A DNA stretch of 64,000 nucleotides, from NCBI GenBank assembly GCA_045124015.1, contig JBGVLA010000192.1, positions 40,287 through 104,286 on the forward strand, in the 5' to 3' direction. Source of the stretch: QALR01 sp045124015. GTDB lineage: Bacteria > Bacillota > Clostridia > Oscillospirales > CAG-272. The notes beneath the pieces are model-generated. The model was not told the DNA's origin. It searched no databases and was given only the letters and a program-made list of their open reading frames with translations. This document shows positions 1 to 7,593 of the stretch, piece after piece. Made by a program: the position numbers and the translations under genes. How positions within the stretch are numbered: the stretch's first letter is position 1; each line of letters begins with the position of its first letter.

Positions 1-567
1 GTACGGATAATATGACCATAGAGCCAAAAGAAGTGTGCGAAGCTCTTCGCTCATTTCGAGCTCTTCCCCCTCGCCAAGATGATTTTCCACACGGCAAAGA
101 GAGCTGTAATCGTCTGTCAGACGGAAATAACCGTTTTGCGTATCGATCCAAAGCGTTCCGGGCTTTGCGGGTAAAAATCCGCTGTTTTCCGTAACCCATT
201 CTTCATCCTCGGAAAGTGCAGGAAGAATCTTCCCCGTTTCGGGCGCATCCTGCAAAAGACCGGAAAGCTTCAGCGCATATCCCTTATCCTCGATAAATTT
301 CGTACTGATGCCGTATCCGCTCCAATGAAATTGTCGCATCACAACGCAAAGGCTTGCTTCGATCTTATCGGAGCTTGGCGGAAAAAGTCCTCCTGTCGAA
401 TAAAGGACAGGGGTCTCCGTGGTTGCAGGCATGGCATTCGCCTCCGTGGTCGAGACCAAAGCGGCATCCGTCGTTGCAGGGTCTTTCACCATTTCGCAGG
501 CAGAAAAAAGCACGCCCAAGGCAAGAAAAAGTGCAATAAAAGCATAAAATTTTTGTTTTTTGAACAT
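1..567 (-). CDS. Putative lipoprotein with Thr-rich linker (C-terminus cut by window edge)
   Basis: The open frame starts at 567 and runs off the window with 189 codons and no stop. The ATG has an AGGAG ribosome site 8 nt upstream. A hydrophobic signal segment ends in LFSAC, a slightly atypical lipobox. It is followed by a linker rich in Thr, Ala and Glu (TTDAALVSTTEANAMPATTE), so the mature domain probably sits on the outer face of the membrane. The same style of lipoprotein occurs at 49159-50636. No family was recognised for the mature part. Confidence 0.75.
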   Translation of the reverse strand, partial: MFKKQKFYAFIALFLALGVLFSACEMVKDPATTDAALVSTTEANAMPATTETPVLYSTGGLFPPSSDKIEASLCVVMRQFHWSGYGISTKFIEDKGYALKLSGLLQDAPETGKILPALSEDEEWVTENSGFLPAKPGTLWIDTQNGYFRLTDDYSSLCRVENHLGEGEELEMSEELRTLLLALWSYYPY

Positions 568-672
568 AACATACGCTCCTTTCCATGAAAAAATCCTTCT
601 TTTCTATTTCTTTTGTCGATTTTTTCGTACCCTTTTCTCACCTGATTTTCAAGGTTTTTTATACATACAAAA

Positions 673-696
673 ACCGCAAGCCGAAAGGCTTGCGGT
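673..696 (-). terminator. Rho-independent terminator
   Basis: A 10-bp perfect stem (ACCGCAAGCC/GGCTTGCGGT) has a GAAA loop. On the minus strand it is followed by TTTTGTATG. It lies just after the stop of the SanA-like gene and should end the mgsA-sanA transcript. Confidence 0.8.
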
Positions 697-703
697 CTTA
701 TCT

Positions 704-1306
704 TTAATCGAATAAGCAAACAGTCATGTCCTTGATCCTCGCCAGCACCTCGCGTATCTCGCGGTAAAGCTGTCCTGCATAGCGATAAAGCGCGGCATCG
801 GCACCAAGCGCCGTGATATCCATATCGTTTGCGATATAAAGCGCACGATGCAGGTGATATTTTTGTGTTACAATGACGAATTTGCTGATGAGATAATGTT
901 TTTTGGCGCGGGAAATGGATTCATAAGTAGAAAATCCCTTGTCATCGGTAAGGATATCCTCCTCCGCGACGCCATTTTCGATGGCATAAAGCTTCATATA
1001 TTTGGTTTCGCTCCACTCACCGCTGCCATCACCCGAAACAAGGAGCTTTTCGACAACACCTTCATGATAAAGGCGGATACCGACGTCCATACGGTCGCGG
1101 AGCATATCGGAAAGTCTGCCTCCCGTATGTACCTTTGCGCCAAGGATCAGCGCATATTGATATCCATCCTCGGGGGTAATATCCCGAATCTGTGCTTTCG
1201 TTGTGCCGAGAACAATGCCGTTTAAGATGAGCAAAACCGCGAGTCCCACCACAACAATGGATGCCATAATGATAAGTAAAAGTTTATACTTCCTGATGCT
1301 TTTCAT
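704..1306 (-). CDS. SanA/YdcF-like (DUF218) membrane-anchored protein
   Basis: This 200-aa protein has one N-terminal membrane helix (about residues 9-31) and an extracellular DUF218 domain. Family hallmarks are ALILGAKV, GRLSDMLRDR, LLVSGDG, DDKGFSTYES and VTQKYHLHRAL. SanA, YdcF and ElyC relatives are linked to envelope integrity, but the biochemical activity is unclear. It starts 5 nt after the stop of mgsA and is probably cotranscribed with it. Confidence 0.85.
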   Translation of the reverse strand: MKSIRKYKLLLIIMASIVVVGLAVLLILNGIVLGTTKAQIRDITPEDGYQYALILGAKVHTGGRLSDMLRDRMDVGIRLYHEGVVEKLLVSGDGSGEWSETKYMKLYAIENGVAEEDILTDDKGFSTYESISRAKKHYLISKFVIVTQKYHLHRALYIANDMDITALGADAALYRYAGQLYREIREVLARIKDMTVCLFD

Positions 1307-1311
1307 ATAAT

Positions 1312-1785
1312 TTACAATGTTTGCGCACGCATATCGACATTATGGCGGAAGTTGATAAGCTTTCTGGTATATTCCGTTTCCATGAATTTACTGGTGATAA
1401 TAAAGTCCGCCGTTGCGCGGTTATTCGCAATCGGAATATCAAACACCTGTGCGATGCGAAGCAAAGCTTTTACGTCGGGGTCATGAGGCTGTGCCTGCAA
1501 AGGGTCGGAAAAGAACACCACAAGATCGATCTTCCCTTCCACGATACGGGAGCCGATCTGCTGGTCGCCGCCGAGAGGTCCGCTATTATAACCGCGGATC
1601 GGAAGACCTGTTTTTTCTGCGATCATCTTTGCAGTCGTACCGGTTCCGCAAAGAAAATGATGCTCCAAAATGGATTTGTTAGCAAGACACCAATCGATGA
1701 TTTCAGGTTTTTTATTGTCATGTGCGATCAGTGCAATGCTTTTTTGTTTCGGAAGTGTACATTCCACATATTGATTTTCAAACAT
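1312..1785 (-). CDS. mgsA: Methylglyoxal synthase
   Basis: The enzyme converts dihydroxyacetone phosphate to methylglyoxal and phosphate, a bypass used when sugar phosphates accumulate. At 157 aa it has normal family length. GTGTT (residues 47-51) is the phosphate-binding loop, and GPLGGDQQIG (69-78) holds the catalytic Asp (D74). DPLQAQPHDPDV (94-105) is also diagnostic. It is first in a two-gene unit with the SanA-like gene, downstream of a good promoter at 1836-1864. A rhamnose pathway producing DHAP is encoded elsewhere in the window, which fits an overflow role. Confidence 0.95.
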   Translation of the reverse strand: MFENQYVECTLPKQKSIALIAHDNKKPEIIDWCLANKSILEHHFLCGTGTTAKMIAEKTGLPIRGYNSGPLGGDQQIGSRIVEGKIDLVVFFSDPLQAQPHDPDVKALLRIAQVFDIPIANNRATADFIITSKFMETEYTRKLINFRHNVDMRAQTL

Positions 1786-1835
1786 AATTCGAGTTCCTTT
1801 CCTTTTTTCAAAAATTTAAGGTTTCCCTTATTTTC

Positions 1836-1864
1836 AGTTTAGCAATAAGAGAGAGAGAAGTCAA
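1836..1864 (-). promoter_or_regulatory. Sigma-A type promoter for mgsA
   Basis: On the minus strand TTGACT and TAAACT are separated by exactly 17 bp, about 50 bp upstream of the mgsA start codon. Confidence 0.65.
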
Positions 1865-1901
1865 GCGTTTTTTGTTGAAGAAGTCAAGTTTTTTCACCTT
1901 T

Positions 1902-2285
1902 TCATGATTTTTTCTGCAAAAATCGCATAAGATGCTGATAAAAATCTTCTGCCACATCCGATATTACAGAGGTATCATGCAAGGTTAGGATCAATTTTCT
2001 TTCACAAACTGGTTCTGAAATCGGAAGCAAGAGCATATCGGATGCAGAGATTTTTCCCCAAGAATATTCCGGCCAAAAGCCAACACCTGCACCCGCACCG
2101 ATAATATTTTGTACGGCAATAGGGGAATCCGATTCAAAAGAAGGCTTCAACTTGAAACCCGCCATTGCACAAAAACTATCGCAAATCGCACGAAACGGGC
2201 GTGAACCCGCAAGACTGACAAATTCCTCATTTTTCACAGTAGAAAGTTCAATTTTTTCATAAAAAGCGGCGAGATCGATTTTTCG
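1902..2285 (-). pseudogene. LysR-type regulator remnant (effector-domain end only)
   Basis: The frame encodes the last part of a LysR substrate-binding domain: AGSRPFRAICDSFCAMAGF, FESDSPIAVQNIIGAG, GVGFWPEYSWG. A GTG at 2237 could serve as start, but the protein would have 111 aa against about 300 in the family. The HTH and the first half of the effector domain are missing. The open frame begins after a TAA at 2286-2288, and its upstream edge overlaps a copy of the GGCGAG-type dispersed repeat. This is most likely a decayed gene. Confidence 0.75.
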
Positions 2286-2310
2286 TTATTTCTTCGTGAA
2301 TAAAAAATCC
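2261..2310 (+). repeat. Dispersed GGCGAG-type intergenic repeat, copy A
   Basis: AAAAAGCGGCGAGATCGATT begins a stretch that matches 57724-57773 closely and 17397-17440 and 5941-5992 (minus) more loosely. The shared order is GCGGCGAG, TCGATTTT, ATTTCTT and AAAAAATC. It sits at the broken end of the lysR remnant. Confidence 0.5.
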
Positions 2311-2382
2311 ATTCGTTTTGAATAAAATCACTTGCAGGAAGGCAAAAATAGAAGTATCCCAAAAGAAAAGAGGTACTTTCAA

Positions 2383-2562
2383 ATGTCTCCCAAAGAACTT
2401 TTGTATATTCAAGATGCACTTGACCACACCGCGCAAAACAAAACCAGTTGTGCTGACTTTGCAACTCAGGTAAAAGACCCAAGTCTCAGAACACTTCTTC
2501 AAGATTTGACGACCAAACAAAATGAAACCTTCGCAAAGTTTTATGCTTTGCTGAATGGTTAA
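2383..2562 (+). CDS. Small spore-coat-associated protein
   Basis: This 59-aa protein starts MSPKELLYIQDALDH. The start at 2383 was chosen because an AGAGGT ribosome site precedes it; the frame is open further upstream, but without a ribosome site. Proteins of this size and pattern (KELLYI-DAL..., DP-L...LL) lie directly before CotF-type genes in many Clostridia and are annotated as coat proteins. The next gene begins 12 nt later with its own ribosome site. A role in the spore coat is inferred from family and context. Confidence 0.75.
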   Translation: MSPKELLYIQDALDHTAQNKTSCADFATQVKDPSLRTLLQDLTTKQNETFAKFYALLNG

Positions 2563-2574
2563 AGGAGGTACGAA

Positions 2575-2826
2575 ATGATGGATGATAAAACCATTATGGC
2601 GACGGTTCTCGGCAATGTCAAAGGAATGTGTGATCTTATGATGCACGGCACGATCGAATCCTCTACGCCAAACGTGCATACGGCATTCAAAAGCGCACTT
2701 GATGAAATGCTTTGCGAGCAAAATCAGATCTATACCCAGATGAGCGCAAAGGGTTGGTATCCCGCAGAACAGGCGGAAGCACAAAAAATTGCACAGGCGA
2801 AGCAGAAATTTCAGAATATGAATTGA
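2575..2826 (+). CDS. CotF-family spore coat protein
   Basis: This 83-aa protein matches the Coat_F pattern: DKTIMATVLGNVKGMCDLMM, then ALDEMLCEQNQIYTQMSAKGWY and an alpha-helical tail. A strong AAAGGAGG lies upstream. Two ATGs are adjacent (2575 and 2578). It pairs with the small gene at 2383, and the pair ends in a strong terminator at 2838. The presence of such genes suggests a spore-forming lineage. Confidence 0.85.
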   Translation: MMDDKTIMATVLGNVKGMCDLMMHGTIESSTPNVHTAFKSALDEMLCEQNQIYTQMSAKGWYPAEQAEAQKIAQAKQKFQNMN

Positions 2827-2837
2827 GTTTTGAATAG

Positions 2838-2869
2838 GATCCCCTCGGAGTATCGACTCCGAGGGGATC
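2838..2869 (+). terminator. Strong terminator of coat protein pair
   Basis: A 14-bp perfect stem (GATCCCCTCGGAGT with its complement) has an ATCG loop and is followed by TCGTTTTCTTC. It lies 11 nt after the cotF-type stop codon. Confidence 0.9.
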
Positions 2870-2919
2870 TCGTTTTCTTCTGCTTATGCTTTTGCAAATC
2901 GAATATCTCCAAAAAATGA

Positions 2920-2955
2920 GACACATCATTCGGGAAAAACCCGAAATGATGTGTC
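2920..2955 (-). terminator. Terminator of small lipoprotein gene
   Basis: GACACATCATT-CGGG pairs with CCCG-AAATGATGTGTC around an A5 loop, with one bulged base. On the minus strand it is followed by TCATTTTTTGG. It lies about 75 bp after the stop at 3029. Confidence 0.7.
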
Positions 2956-3028
2956 TAGCGCATTAAAAACATAAAGTATCAGTTTTGATAATCAAGTTTG
3001 TGTCTTTTGCAATAGATTACAATATAAT

Positions 3029-3349
3029 CTAATTTTTGGGAACATATCTCTCATAAACAGCGTATACACTGCCGCCTTGGTATAAAGTCAATTGATCCCC
3101 CTTCAGTTCATAATCAAATATCAATGTTTCTCCCCAAGTTTCTTGGAATCGTATACGATTCCCCGTGATTGTGAAATTACCTTCATTATAGGTACCATTA
3201 TCAAAAAACTCCAAATAACTCGCAAATATATTGGAATTTTCAGAAACTCTTTTCCATCGTCCAACAAGTTTTTCTTCTGGCGTAGCGCCACACGCGCAAA
3301 GTAAAAGAACCATTGTTAAAACCAGAAGCATACTAATAATTTTTTTCAT
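3029..3349 (-). CDS. Small putative lipoprotein
   Basis: This 106-aa protein has a Lys-rich N-terminus, a hydrophobic segment and a CAC lipobox (LLLCAC). The mature part contains VGRWKR, FFDNGTYNEGNF and LTLYQGG. This resembles small lipocalin-like (DUF5640-type) domains, in which a W-K motif is followed by a beta-sandwich. ATG 3349 was chosen over GTG 3358 because the AGAGGT ribosome site overlaps the GTG. It has its own promoter at 3403-3431. Confidence 0.75.
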   Translation of the reverse strand: MKKIISMLLVLTMVLLLCACGATPEEKLVGRWKRVSENSNIFASYLEFFDNGTYNEGNFTITGNRIRFQETWGETLIFDYELKGDQLTLYQGGSVYAVYERYVPKN

Positions 3350-3402
3350 CTTTAACACCTCTTAATGTTTAATTTAGAGAATTCATTTCCCTGTTTATTT
3401 AT

Positions 3403-3431
3403 ATTATACATCTTTATTTTCCATTTGTCAA
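3403..3431 (-). promoter_or_regulatory. Promoter for the small lipoprotein
   Basis: TTGACA and TATAAT are separated by 17 bp on the minus strand, a consensus promoter 54 bp upstream of the start codon at 3349. Confidence 0.8.
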
Positions 3432-3458
3432 TAGAAATATATCTTTTTATTCTCTTAA

Positions 3459-3487
3459 TTGACACATTTGTAGAGTTATAATATATA
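3459..3487 (+). promoter_or_regulatory. Promoter for the XRE regulator pair
   Basis: TTGACA is followed after 17 bp by TATATA (or after 19 bp by TATAAT). The ribosome site GAAGGAGG starts only about 5 nt after the -10 box, so the leader is very short. It is divergent from the lipoprotein promoter, with 27 bp between the -35 boxes. Confidence 0.65.
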
Positions 3488-3507
3488 ATATGAAGGAGGG
3501 TTGTTGT

Positions 3508-3822
3508 ATGGATTATATAGAGTTTTTTTATCAAAGATTAACTGAATTACGTATTCAAAAAGGAGTATCCGCCCGAGATATGAGTCTTTCTTTGGGGCAA
3601 AGCGAAAGTTATATCAATAAAATTGAAAACAAACGCACACTCCCCTCTTTTACTGGGTTCCTATATATTTGCGAATATTTCAACATTACTCCGCAAGAAT
3701 TTTTTAATACCCACGCACCCTCTCCCCAAAAAACAAAAGAATTGATCAGCGAATTGGAAAAACTGCCGCCAAAATATACAGACCATATTCTGCAAATTGT
3801 CAAAGACTTAAATGCCAAATAA
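3508..3822 (+). CDS. XRE-family DNA-binding protein
   Basis: This 104-aa protein has an N-terminal helix-turn-helix: RLTELRIQKGVSARDMSLSL, then GQSESYINKIENKRTLPS. It continues FLYICEYFNITPQEFF. The start at 3508 follows GAAGGAGG at normal spacing; an ATG at 3490 lies before that site. The same architecture, with DM.LSLG.S.SYIN.I, recurs at 56821-57135, so the two are paralogs. A second XRE-type frame begins 3 nt after its stop. Confidence 0.9.
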   Translation: MDYIEFFYQRLTELRIQKGVSARDMSLSLGQSESYINKIENKRTLPSFTGFLYICEYFNITPQEFFNTHAPSPQKTKELISELEKLPPKYTDHILQIVKDLNAK

Positions 3823-3825
3823 ACG

Positions 3826-4212
3826 ATGATTATCCTACACATAAAATTATGCGATTTACGGGACGATGCCGATCTGACAGAAAAGGACATTTCCAATTAT
3901 TTGCATATCAAACAAAACACCTATTCTCAATATGAAAACGCAAACCAGCAACTTCCGATTGCATTATTGATCGCTCTTGCAGAATATTATCATACGTCCA
4001 CCGACTATATCCTGCGCCCCAACGATGAAAAAAATCATATTCTAAAAATAAAAGACACATTACTGACAGAATCAGTAATGTGTCTTTTTTATTGCTTAGA
4101 AAATGATTTCCCCGCTTATTTAGCGGATTCTTCGATCGCAACCGCAACAGCAACAGTCATACCAACCATGGGGTTATTACCTGCGCCGATAAGACCCATC
4201 ATTTCTACGTGA
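3826..4212 (+). CDS. Second XRE-type protein, probably frameshifted at its 3' end
   Basis: Residues 1-66 are a typical short HTH protein: LRDDADLTEKDISNYLHIKQ, NTYSQYENANQQ, EYYHTSTDYIL. As read, the frame then passes through the terminator hairpin at 4051 and into the antisense of the GGGtGRT gene, giving 128 aa. Removing one A from the A7 run at 4028-4034 gives a stop at 4043-4045, just before the hairpin, and a normal length near 72 aa. No clear ribosome site is seen, so translational coupling with the upstream regulator is likely. Confidence 0.65.
   Translation: MIILHIKLCDLRDDADLTEKDISNYLHIKQNTYSQYENANQQLPIALLIALAEYYHTSTDYILRPNDEKNHILKIKDTLLTESVMCLFYCLENDFPAYLADSSIATATATVIPTMGLLPAPIRPIIST
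4051..4087. terminator. Bidirectional terminator between XRE pair and GGGtGRT gene
   Basis: A 16-bp stem (AAAGACACATTACTGA with its complement) has a CAGAA loop, with T-runs on the + side and A-rich sequence (T-rich on minus) on the other. It serves the convergent genes ending at about 4045 and at 4116. Confidence 0.85.
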
Positions 4213-5114
4213 GCAGGAACGGAGGAAGAACCAGCGAACTGCGCGTCGGAATGCATACGGCCCATGGTGTCGGTCATACCGTAAGAGGAAGGACCAGCAG
4301 CCATGTTATCGGGGTGGAGTGTACGGCCTGTACCGCCGCCGGAAGCAACGGAGAAGTAGTTCACGCCGTTTTCGTTGCACCATTTCTTGTAGGTACCTGC
4401 AACGGGGTGCTGGAATCTTGTCGGGTTGGTGGAGTTACCGGTGATGGAAACGCCAACGTTTTCAAGCTTCATGATGGCAACGCCTTCGGGAACGTTATCA
4501 GCGCCGTAGCACTTAACGTTTGCGCGAGGACCATCAGAGTAAGGAGTTTCTTTTACTACGGAAACTTCTTCAGTGTTGTTATCAAAAGCAGTCTGAACGT
4601 AGGTGAAGCCGTTGATTCTGGAGATGATCATAGCAGCATCCTTGCCAAGACCGTTGAGGATAACGCGGAGGGGTTTTACACGAACCTTGTTTGCGTTGAG
4701 AGCGATCTTGATCGCGCCTTCAGCAGCAGCGAAGGATTCATGACCTGCGAGGAAGCAGAAGCATTCTGTTTCTTCGGAAAGGAGCATCTTACCGAGGTTA
4801 CCGTGGCCAAGACCTACCTTACGGTTTTCAGCAACGGAGCCGGGGATACAGAAAGCCTGAAGACCGATACCGATAGCGGCAGCAGCGTCAGCAGCTTTTG
4901 TGCAGCCTTTTTTGAGAGCGATAGCAGCGCCTACGGTGTAAGCCCAGATAGCGTTTTCAAAGCAGATAGGCTGTGTTTCTCTAACGATTTTATCGCAGTC
5001 GATACCTGCGGCAAGGGTGATTTCCTTGCATTCTTCGATGGAATTGATACCATATTCAGCGAGAACAGCGTTAATTTTATTAACTCTTCTCTCGTAACCT
5101 TCAAACAATGACAT
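4116..5114 (-). CDS. GGGtGRT protein (conserved, function unknown)
   Basis: This 332-aa protein carries the family signature SGGGTGRTLHPDNMA near its C-terminal third. Other conserved stretches are GHGNLGKMLLSEETECFCFL (about residues 102-121) and GLIGAGNNPMVGMTVA near the end. No signal peptide or membrane helix is seen. The family is widespread in anaerobic Firmicutes and has no assigned biochemical role. The start lies 14 nt after the stop of an IscU/NifU-like gene, so the two form one unit. The pairing suggests a link to iron-sulfur cluster handling, which is inference. Confidence 0.9.
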   Translation of the reverse strand: MSLFEGYERRVNKINAVLAEYGINSIEECKEITLAAGIDCDKIVRETQPICFENAIWAYTVGAAIALKKGCTKAADAAAAIGIGLQAFCIPGSVAENRKVGLGHGNLGKMLLSEETECFCFLAGHESFAAAEGAIKIALNANKVRVKPLRVILNGLGKDAAMIISRINGFTYVQTAFDNNTEEVSVVKETPYSDGPRANVKCYGADNVPEGVAIMKLENVGVSITGNSTNPTRFQHPVAGTYKKWCNENGVNYFSVASGGGTGRTLHPDNMAAGPSSYGMTDTMGRMHSDAQFAGSSSVPAHVEMMGLIGAGNNPMVGMTVAVAVAIEESAK

Positions 5115-5128
5115 ATTCTTCTACCTCC

Positions 5129-5830
5129 TTACTGCTTTCTGGGATCGATATAACGAGCAGCATCCGCAAATCTACCGTATGTGCCTTTGGATTTTTCGTA
5201 TGCTTCGTTGGGTTCCATGCCCTTTTTGATAAAGTCGGTCATCTTGCCGAGGGATACAAATTCGTAACCGATAACCTGATCATCTTTATCAAGAGCCATT
5301 CTTGTGCAGTAGCCTTCGGTCATTTCGAGGTAACGAACGCCCTTAGCCTTTGTGCCGTACATGGTACCAACCATGGAACGAGCACCCTTACCAAGGTCTT
5401 CCATACCTGCGCCGATAACGAGACCGCCTTCAGAGAAAGCAGACTGTGTACGACCGTAAACGATCTGGAGGAAGAGTTCTCTCATAGCTGTGTTGATTGC
5501 GTCGCAAACAAGGTCAGTATTGAGAGCTTCGAGGATGGTCTTACCGGGAAGGATTTCTGCTGCCATAGCTGCAGAGTGTGTCATACCGGAGCAACCGATG
5601 GTTTCAACGAGAGCTTCTTCGATAACGCCGTCTTTAACGTTAAGAGAAAGCTTGCACGCGCCCTGCTGAGGTGCGCACCAACCGATACCGTGTGTGTAAC
5701 CGGAAATATCGGTGATTTGTTTTGCCTGAACCCATTTACCTTCTTCGGGAAGCGGAGCGGGACCGTGGTTGGGACCCTTTGCTACGCAACACATGGATTC
5801 AACTTCATGGGAATAAACGAGATCTGCCAT
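5129..5830 (-). CDS. IscU/NifU-like iron-sulfur cluster scaffold protein
   Basis: This 233-aa protein has a NifU-N-like core: CKLSLNVKDGVIEEALVET, then IGCSGMTHSAAMAAEILPGK. The Cys in GCSG corresponds to the first scaffold cysteine; C131-region DLVCDAINTAMRELF may supply another. An N-terminal extension contains MCCVAKGPNHGPAPLPEEGK. ATG 5830 was chosen because AAAGGAG lies 10 nt upstream; longer forms in frame lack one. It is directly upstream of the GGGtGRT gene, and this gene pair is common in Clostridia. The protein is longer than classic IscU (about 130 aa). Confidence 0.8.
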   Translation of the reverse strand: MADLVYSHEVESMCCVAKGPNHGPAPLPEEGKWVQAKQITDISGYTHGIGWCAPQQGACKLSLNVKDGVIEEALVETIGCSGMTHSAAMAAEILPGKTILEALNTDLVCDAINTAMRELFLQIVYGRTQSAFSEGGLVIGAGMEDLGKGARSMVGTMYGTKAKGVRYLEMTEGYCTRMALDKDDQVIGYEFVSLGKMTDFIKKGMEPNEAYEKSKGTYGRFADAARYIDPRKQ

Positions 5831-5940
5831 GGGTGTGATTCTCCTTTGCATATTTAGATTTTTTGTTTTCTTGGAATTTTTCACCGCGATCGCGGTAAGG
5901 GTTTCATAAATGGAAATTCAGCATTTCCGTTTATGTACTT

Positions 5941-5992
5941 GTCCTTTTTCATATCATAGGAAATTGCTCAAATCGACCTGAGATAGGCGAGC
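5941..5992 (-). repeat. Dispersed GGCGAG-type intergenic repeat, copy D
   Basis: Read on the minus strand, TTGCTCGCCTATCTCAG is identical to 17 nt at about 17354-17370. It is followed by GTCGATTTGAGCAATTTCC, which matches the core of the copy at 57724. The element lies in the 272-bp gap between pduL and the scaffold gene. The rest of that gap shows only a GCGGGC/GCCCGC hairpin beside the pduL stop and imperfect GCGCAAA repeats. Confidence 0.5.
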
Positions 5993-6102
5993 AACTCAAT
6001 CCTCATTCGTGAAGCAAATGATAGCGCTAAGCTACTGAATCTGCGCAAAACAAAACTGGATATAGATATGTTTGCGCTATGCTTCCGGCGGGCGTTGCCC
6101 GC

Positions 6103-6672
6103 TTATTTTACGATCTTACCGTAAACGACGCCGGCAGCACCTGCTGCGTTGGATTCGTCGGTATCGATGTGCATTGCGGGCGCGAATTTATCGGAAACGC
6201 GAACGACAACGCCATCAAAAATAAGAGGACGAGCAGTATCGAGCTGAACCTTAACAACGTCCTTATCCGCAACGCCGAGGTCATTTGCAGCTTCGGGTGT
6301 GAGGTGGATGTGTCTCTGAGCCGCGATAACGCCTTCTGTGAGTTCAACTGTGCCGCAAGGACCAACGAGTGTGCAAGCGCCGGAGCCTGCGATATCGCCG
6401 GATTCACGGATAGGAGCTTTTACGCCGATGGATCTTGCATCTGTGAGAGAAACTTCAACCTGAGAAGCCTTTCTTGCAGGACCGAGAACAGACATTTTGA
6501 GTTCGCCCTTTTCACCCTTTACGGTTACTTTTTCTTCGCAAGCGAACTGACCGGGCTGGCTGAGCGCTTTCTTTACGGTAAGCTGATGACCTTCACCGAA
6601 AAGAATCGCAATGTGTTCATCCGAAAGATGGATGTGTCTTGCGGATGTTTCAACAAGAATCTTATTTTCCAT
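6103..6672 (-). CDS. pduL: Phosphate propanoyltransferase (PduL-type phosphotransacylase)
   Basis: PduL exchanges CoA and phosphate on short acyl groups (propanoyl-CoA or acetyl-CoA to acyl phosphate). At 189 aa it shows the zinc-binding histidine motifs RHIHLS (residues 13-18), RHIHLTPEAA and MHIDTDESNAAG. It has no N-terminal encapsulation peptide and no microcompartment genes nearby, so a free cytoplasmic enzyme working with acetate/propionate kinase is likely. AAAGGAG precedes the start, and a promoter is at 6768-6796. Rhamnose breakdown gives lactaldehyde and propanediol, which could feed it. Confidence 0.93.
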   Translation of the reverse strand: MENKILVETSARHIHLSDEHIAILFGEGHQLTVKKALSQPGQFACEEKVTVKGEKGELKMSVLGPARKASQVEVSLTDARSIGVKAPIRESGDIAGSGACTLVGPCGTVELTEGVIAAQRHIHLTPEAANDLGVADKDVVKVQLDTARPLIFDGVVVRVSDKFAPAMHIDTDESNAAGAAGVVYGKIVK

Positions 6673-6767
6673 AATCTGAAATCTCCTTTCGACAGGATCA
6701 CTGTCTGATTTTGGTAAGATATTTCTCTTTTGAAAAGGGGAGAAATTCTTTATACCTTATCAATATT

Positions 6768-6796
6768 ATTATAAATGATTTTTTTGCAGTTGTAAA
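6768..6796 (-). promoter_or_regulatory. Promoter for pduL and possibly the scaffold-GGGtGRT genes
   Basis: TTTACA and TATAAT are separated by 17 bp on the minus strand, with a leader of about 90 nt. No better promoter was found in the 272-bp gap downstream of pduL. Confidence 0.65.
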
Positions 6797-6870
6797 TGAT
6801 TAGACGCGATTTTTTTTGCAAAAAATATAAGATATTAAGAAATTTCTGAAAGAAAAGGAGTTTAATTACC

Positions 6871-7593
6871 ATGAATTGGATGAAAACAGAAAACGAGAAC
6901 CAAAATCTTGCTACATCGGACGAAAAAACAAAAACGGAAAGCATTGAAAAATTTGGCACGACGCTCACCGAAAATGATGGTGTTGCCCTTTCCTGCATCA
7001 CCGTCATAGGTCAGATCGAGGGGCATTATCTCGCAAGCGAAAATCAAAAAACGACAAAATACGAGCATATCCTTCCGCTTCTTGCGGCGATCGAAGAGAA
7101 CCCTTCCATAAACGGTCTGCTCGTCATCATCAACACGGTGGGCGGCGACGTAGAGGCAGGGCTTGCGATCGCGGAAATGCTTGCTTCCATGCGAAAGCCG
7201 ACCGCATCCATCGTCATCGGCGGCGGTCATTCCATCGGCATCCCGATCGCCGTTGCGTGCGACCGTTCGTTCATCGTCCCGAGTGCCACCATGACCATTC
7301 ATCCCGTTCGCACAACGGGAACGATCCTCGGTGTGCCTCAGGCATTCCGCGGACTTGAAAAAATGCAACATCGTATCACACATTTCATCGTAACCCATTC
7401 CAAAATCCCCATGCGCGCCCTGGAAGCCCTCACCTATCGCACCGATGAGCTTGCCACCGACGTGGGTGCTATTATTGACGGCAACGAAGCGGTCAGCCTT
7501 GGTCTGATCGACGAGCTTGGCGGTCTTTCCGAAGCGATGGAATACCTCAAGATCGAAGCAAAACGACGCCTTCAAAAGGAAGAACCCAATTGA
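6871..7593 (+). CDS. tepA: TepA/ClpP-like serine protease
   Basis: This 240-aa protein belongs to the ClpP-fold translocation-enhancing protein group (TepA/YmfB). GGGHSIGIP puts the nucleophile at S121, and TMTIHP puts the catalytic His at H144. NTVGGDVEAGLAIAE (about residues 88-102) is the family oxyanion region. It has no N-terminal targeting sequence. The start has AAAGGAG upstream. The next gene overlaps its stop by 3 nt, so the two are translationally coupled. Confidence 0.88.
   Translation: MNWMKTENENQNLATSDEKTKTESIEKFGTTLTENDGVALSCITVIGQIEGHYLASENQKTTKYEHILPLLAAIEENPSINGLLVIINTVGGDVEAGLAIAEMLASMRKPTASIVIGGGHSIGIPIAVACDRSFIVPSATMTIHPVRTTGTILGVPQAFRGLEKMQHRITHFIVTHSKIPMRALEALTYRTDELATDVGAIIDGNEAVSLGLIDELGGLSEAMEYLKIEAKRRLQKEEPN

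Noticed and set aside
6103..6672. Bacterial microcompartment locus around pduL
   Set aside because: No shell protein or diol dehydratase gene is present, and PduL lacks an encapsulation peptide.
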